Assembly (NCBI GenBank): GCA_964017045.1
Contig: OZ024799.1
Coordinates: 34,663,736-34,727,735 of the forward strand
Reading direction: 5' to 3'
DNA from: Omphiscola glabra
Lineage: Eukaryota; Mollusca; Gastropoda; Lymnaeidae
Length of the DNA stretch: 64,000 bases
Position numbers and translations under genes: made by a program
Shown: piece after piece, positions 63,666-64,000 of the stretch
Position numbering within the stretch: the stretch's first letter is position 1
Layout: every line of letters starts with the position of its first letter
Notes under the pieces: model-generated
What the model was told of the DNA's origin: nothing
Databases searched by the model: none
The model's input: only the letters and a program-made list of their open reading frames with translations

Positions 63666-64000
63666 GTGGGGACTACACAACTCATAATTTTATCGCTTAA
63701 CATTAGAGGCAGTAGACATAAAGAACAACACATAATAAAACTAGTCAAAGAACAAAAATGCGATTTTATTTTGTTACAAGAGACAAACATAAACACGGAA
63801 CATGACGCACAAATGTACACAAAATCACTAGGCGTGAATAACAGTCATTTCAGTTTAGGACAACACAGTAAAGGGGTAGGAATATTACAGATATCGGATA
63901 GATGGGAAATAACTCACAAAGACAGGGATAGCGAGGTTAAACGGTCACACTCAACATCACAGACAAGAGAGACACTTACACGCTAGTCAACATATAGGCC
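63666..64000 (+). pseudogene. LINE ORF2 start: APE-type endonuclease domain, broken and partial
   Basis: APE-like endonucleases nick target DNA to prime reverse transcription of LINE RNA. The frame from 63,666 shows the family's opening motif LSLNIRG (N12 is the expected metal-site Asn), then CDFILLQET with the catalytic Glu at residue 39, and KGVGIL around residues 69-74. After residue 90 (63,933-63,935) the match moves to another frame: from about 63,941 frame 2 reads TLNITDKRDTYTLVNI, the usual strand before an IYAP motif. That frame then meets TAG at 63,995-63,997 where Tyr is normal. No in-frame ATG precedes LSLNIRG; a TAA lies about 24 bp before the GTG at 63,666. So there are at least a frameshift, a stop and a lost or non-AUG start. 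RT lies beyond the window. Confidence 0.85.

Larger units (their letters stand above)
62877..64000 (+). mobile_element. Non-LTR retrotransposon (LINE, APE endonuclease type), 5' part, inside U2
   Basis: The sequence leaves the U2 array abruptly at 62,876/62,877 and shows the 5' layout of a two-ORF LINE: ORF1-like frames (62,885-63,367), an AT-rich gap, then ORF2 beginning with an APE-type endonuclease domain (from about 63,666). The element runs past the window end, so reverse transcriptase and the 3' junction are not visible. It lies in the same direction as U2. Non-LTR elements with a preference for U2 genes are known: Keno (Tx1 clade, APE endonuclease) and Utopia (restriction-like endonuclease). 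The endonuclease here argues against Utopia. Family assignment is inference. The reading frames are broken, so this copy looks inactive. Confidence 0.8.

Noticed and set aside
63666..63986. Intact 106-residue endonuclease gene starting at GTG
   Set aside because: The last ~16 residues are out of frame relative to the family pattern, which continues in frame 2 up to a stop at 63,995. The domain should also be about twice this length and followed by RT.
62877..64000. Utopia-type U2-targeting element
   Set aside because: Utopia uses a restriction-like endonuclease after the RT, whereas this element has an APE-type endonuclease at the start of ORF2.

Overview
The window is almost entirely one tandem array. 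From base 1 to about 62,876 it consists of head-to-tail units of about 1,273-1,275 bp, each carrying one U2 spliceosomal snRNA gene of about 187 nt on the + strand, followed by a spacer of about 1,086 bp that is AT-rich and has no supported protein gene. I count 49 full-length U2 genes and a fiftieth cut after its first 10 nt. The array runs off the left edge. The snRNA is a canonical metazoan U2; its AAAG before the branch-point element and the sequences of stem-loops III and IV look protostome-like. The organism is therefore an animal, probably an invertebrate, but I cannot name a species.

Layout. Block I (units 1-36, 1-46,250) has units mostly of 1,275 bp and one form of the proximal promoter. 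Inside it lie single-unit duplications (units 16-17 and 21-22) and a clean 5-unit duplication (27,913-40,649, period 6,369 bp). Block II (units 37-49, about 46,250-62,850) has 1,273-bp units, a different proximal promoter haplotype and a 3-unit higher-order repeat of 3,819 bp present four times. One of its three subtypes changes the branch-point recognition sequence of U2. The last partial unit reverts to the block I promoter form and carries several private mutations.

At 62,876/62,877, 10 nt into the last U2 gene, the array is interrupted by unrelated sequence running to the window end. It has degenerate ORF1-like reading frames and then the start of an ORF2 with an APE-type endonuclease domain of a non-LTR retrotransposon, in the same orientation as U2. 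The endonuclease frame has a frameshift near 63,936-63,941, a stop at 63,995-63,997 and no ATG, so this copy looks dead. The placement fits a U2-targeting non-LTR element; the Tx1-clade family Keno is a known precedent with an APE endonuclease, and Utopia is a U2-targeting family with a different endonuclease type.

How it works together: the array supplies U2 snRNA for the spliceosome and is kept nearly uniform by unequal exchange or conversion, while variant subtypes spread as multi-unit blocks and the gene family offers a repeated target to a retrotransposon.
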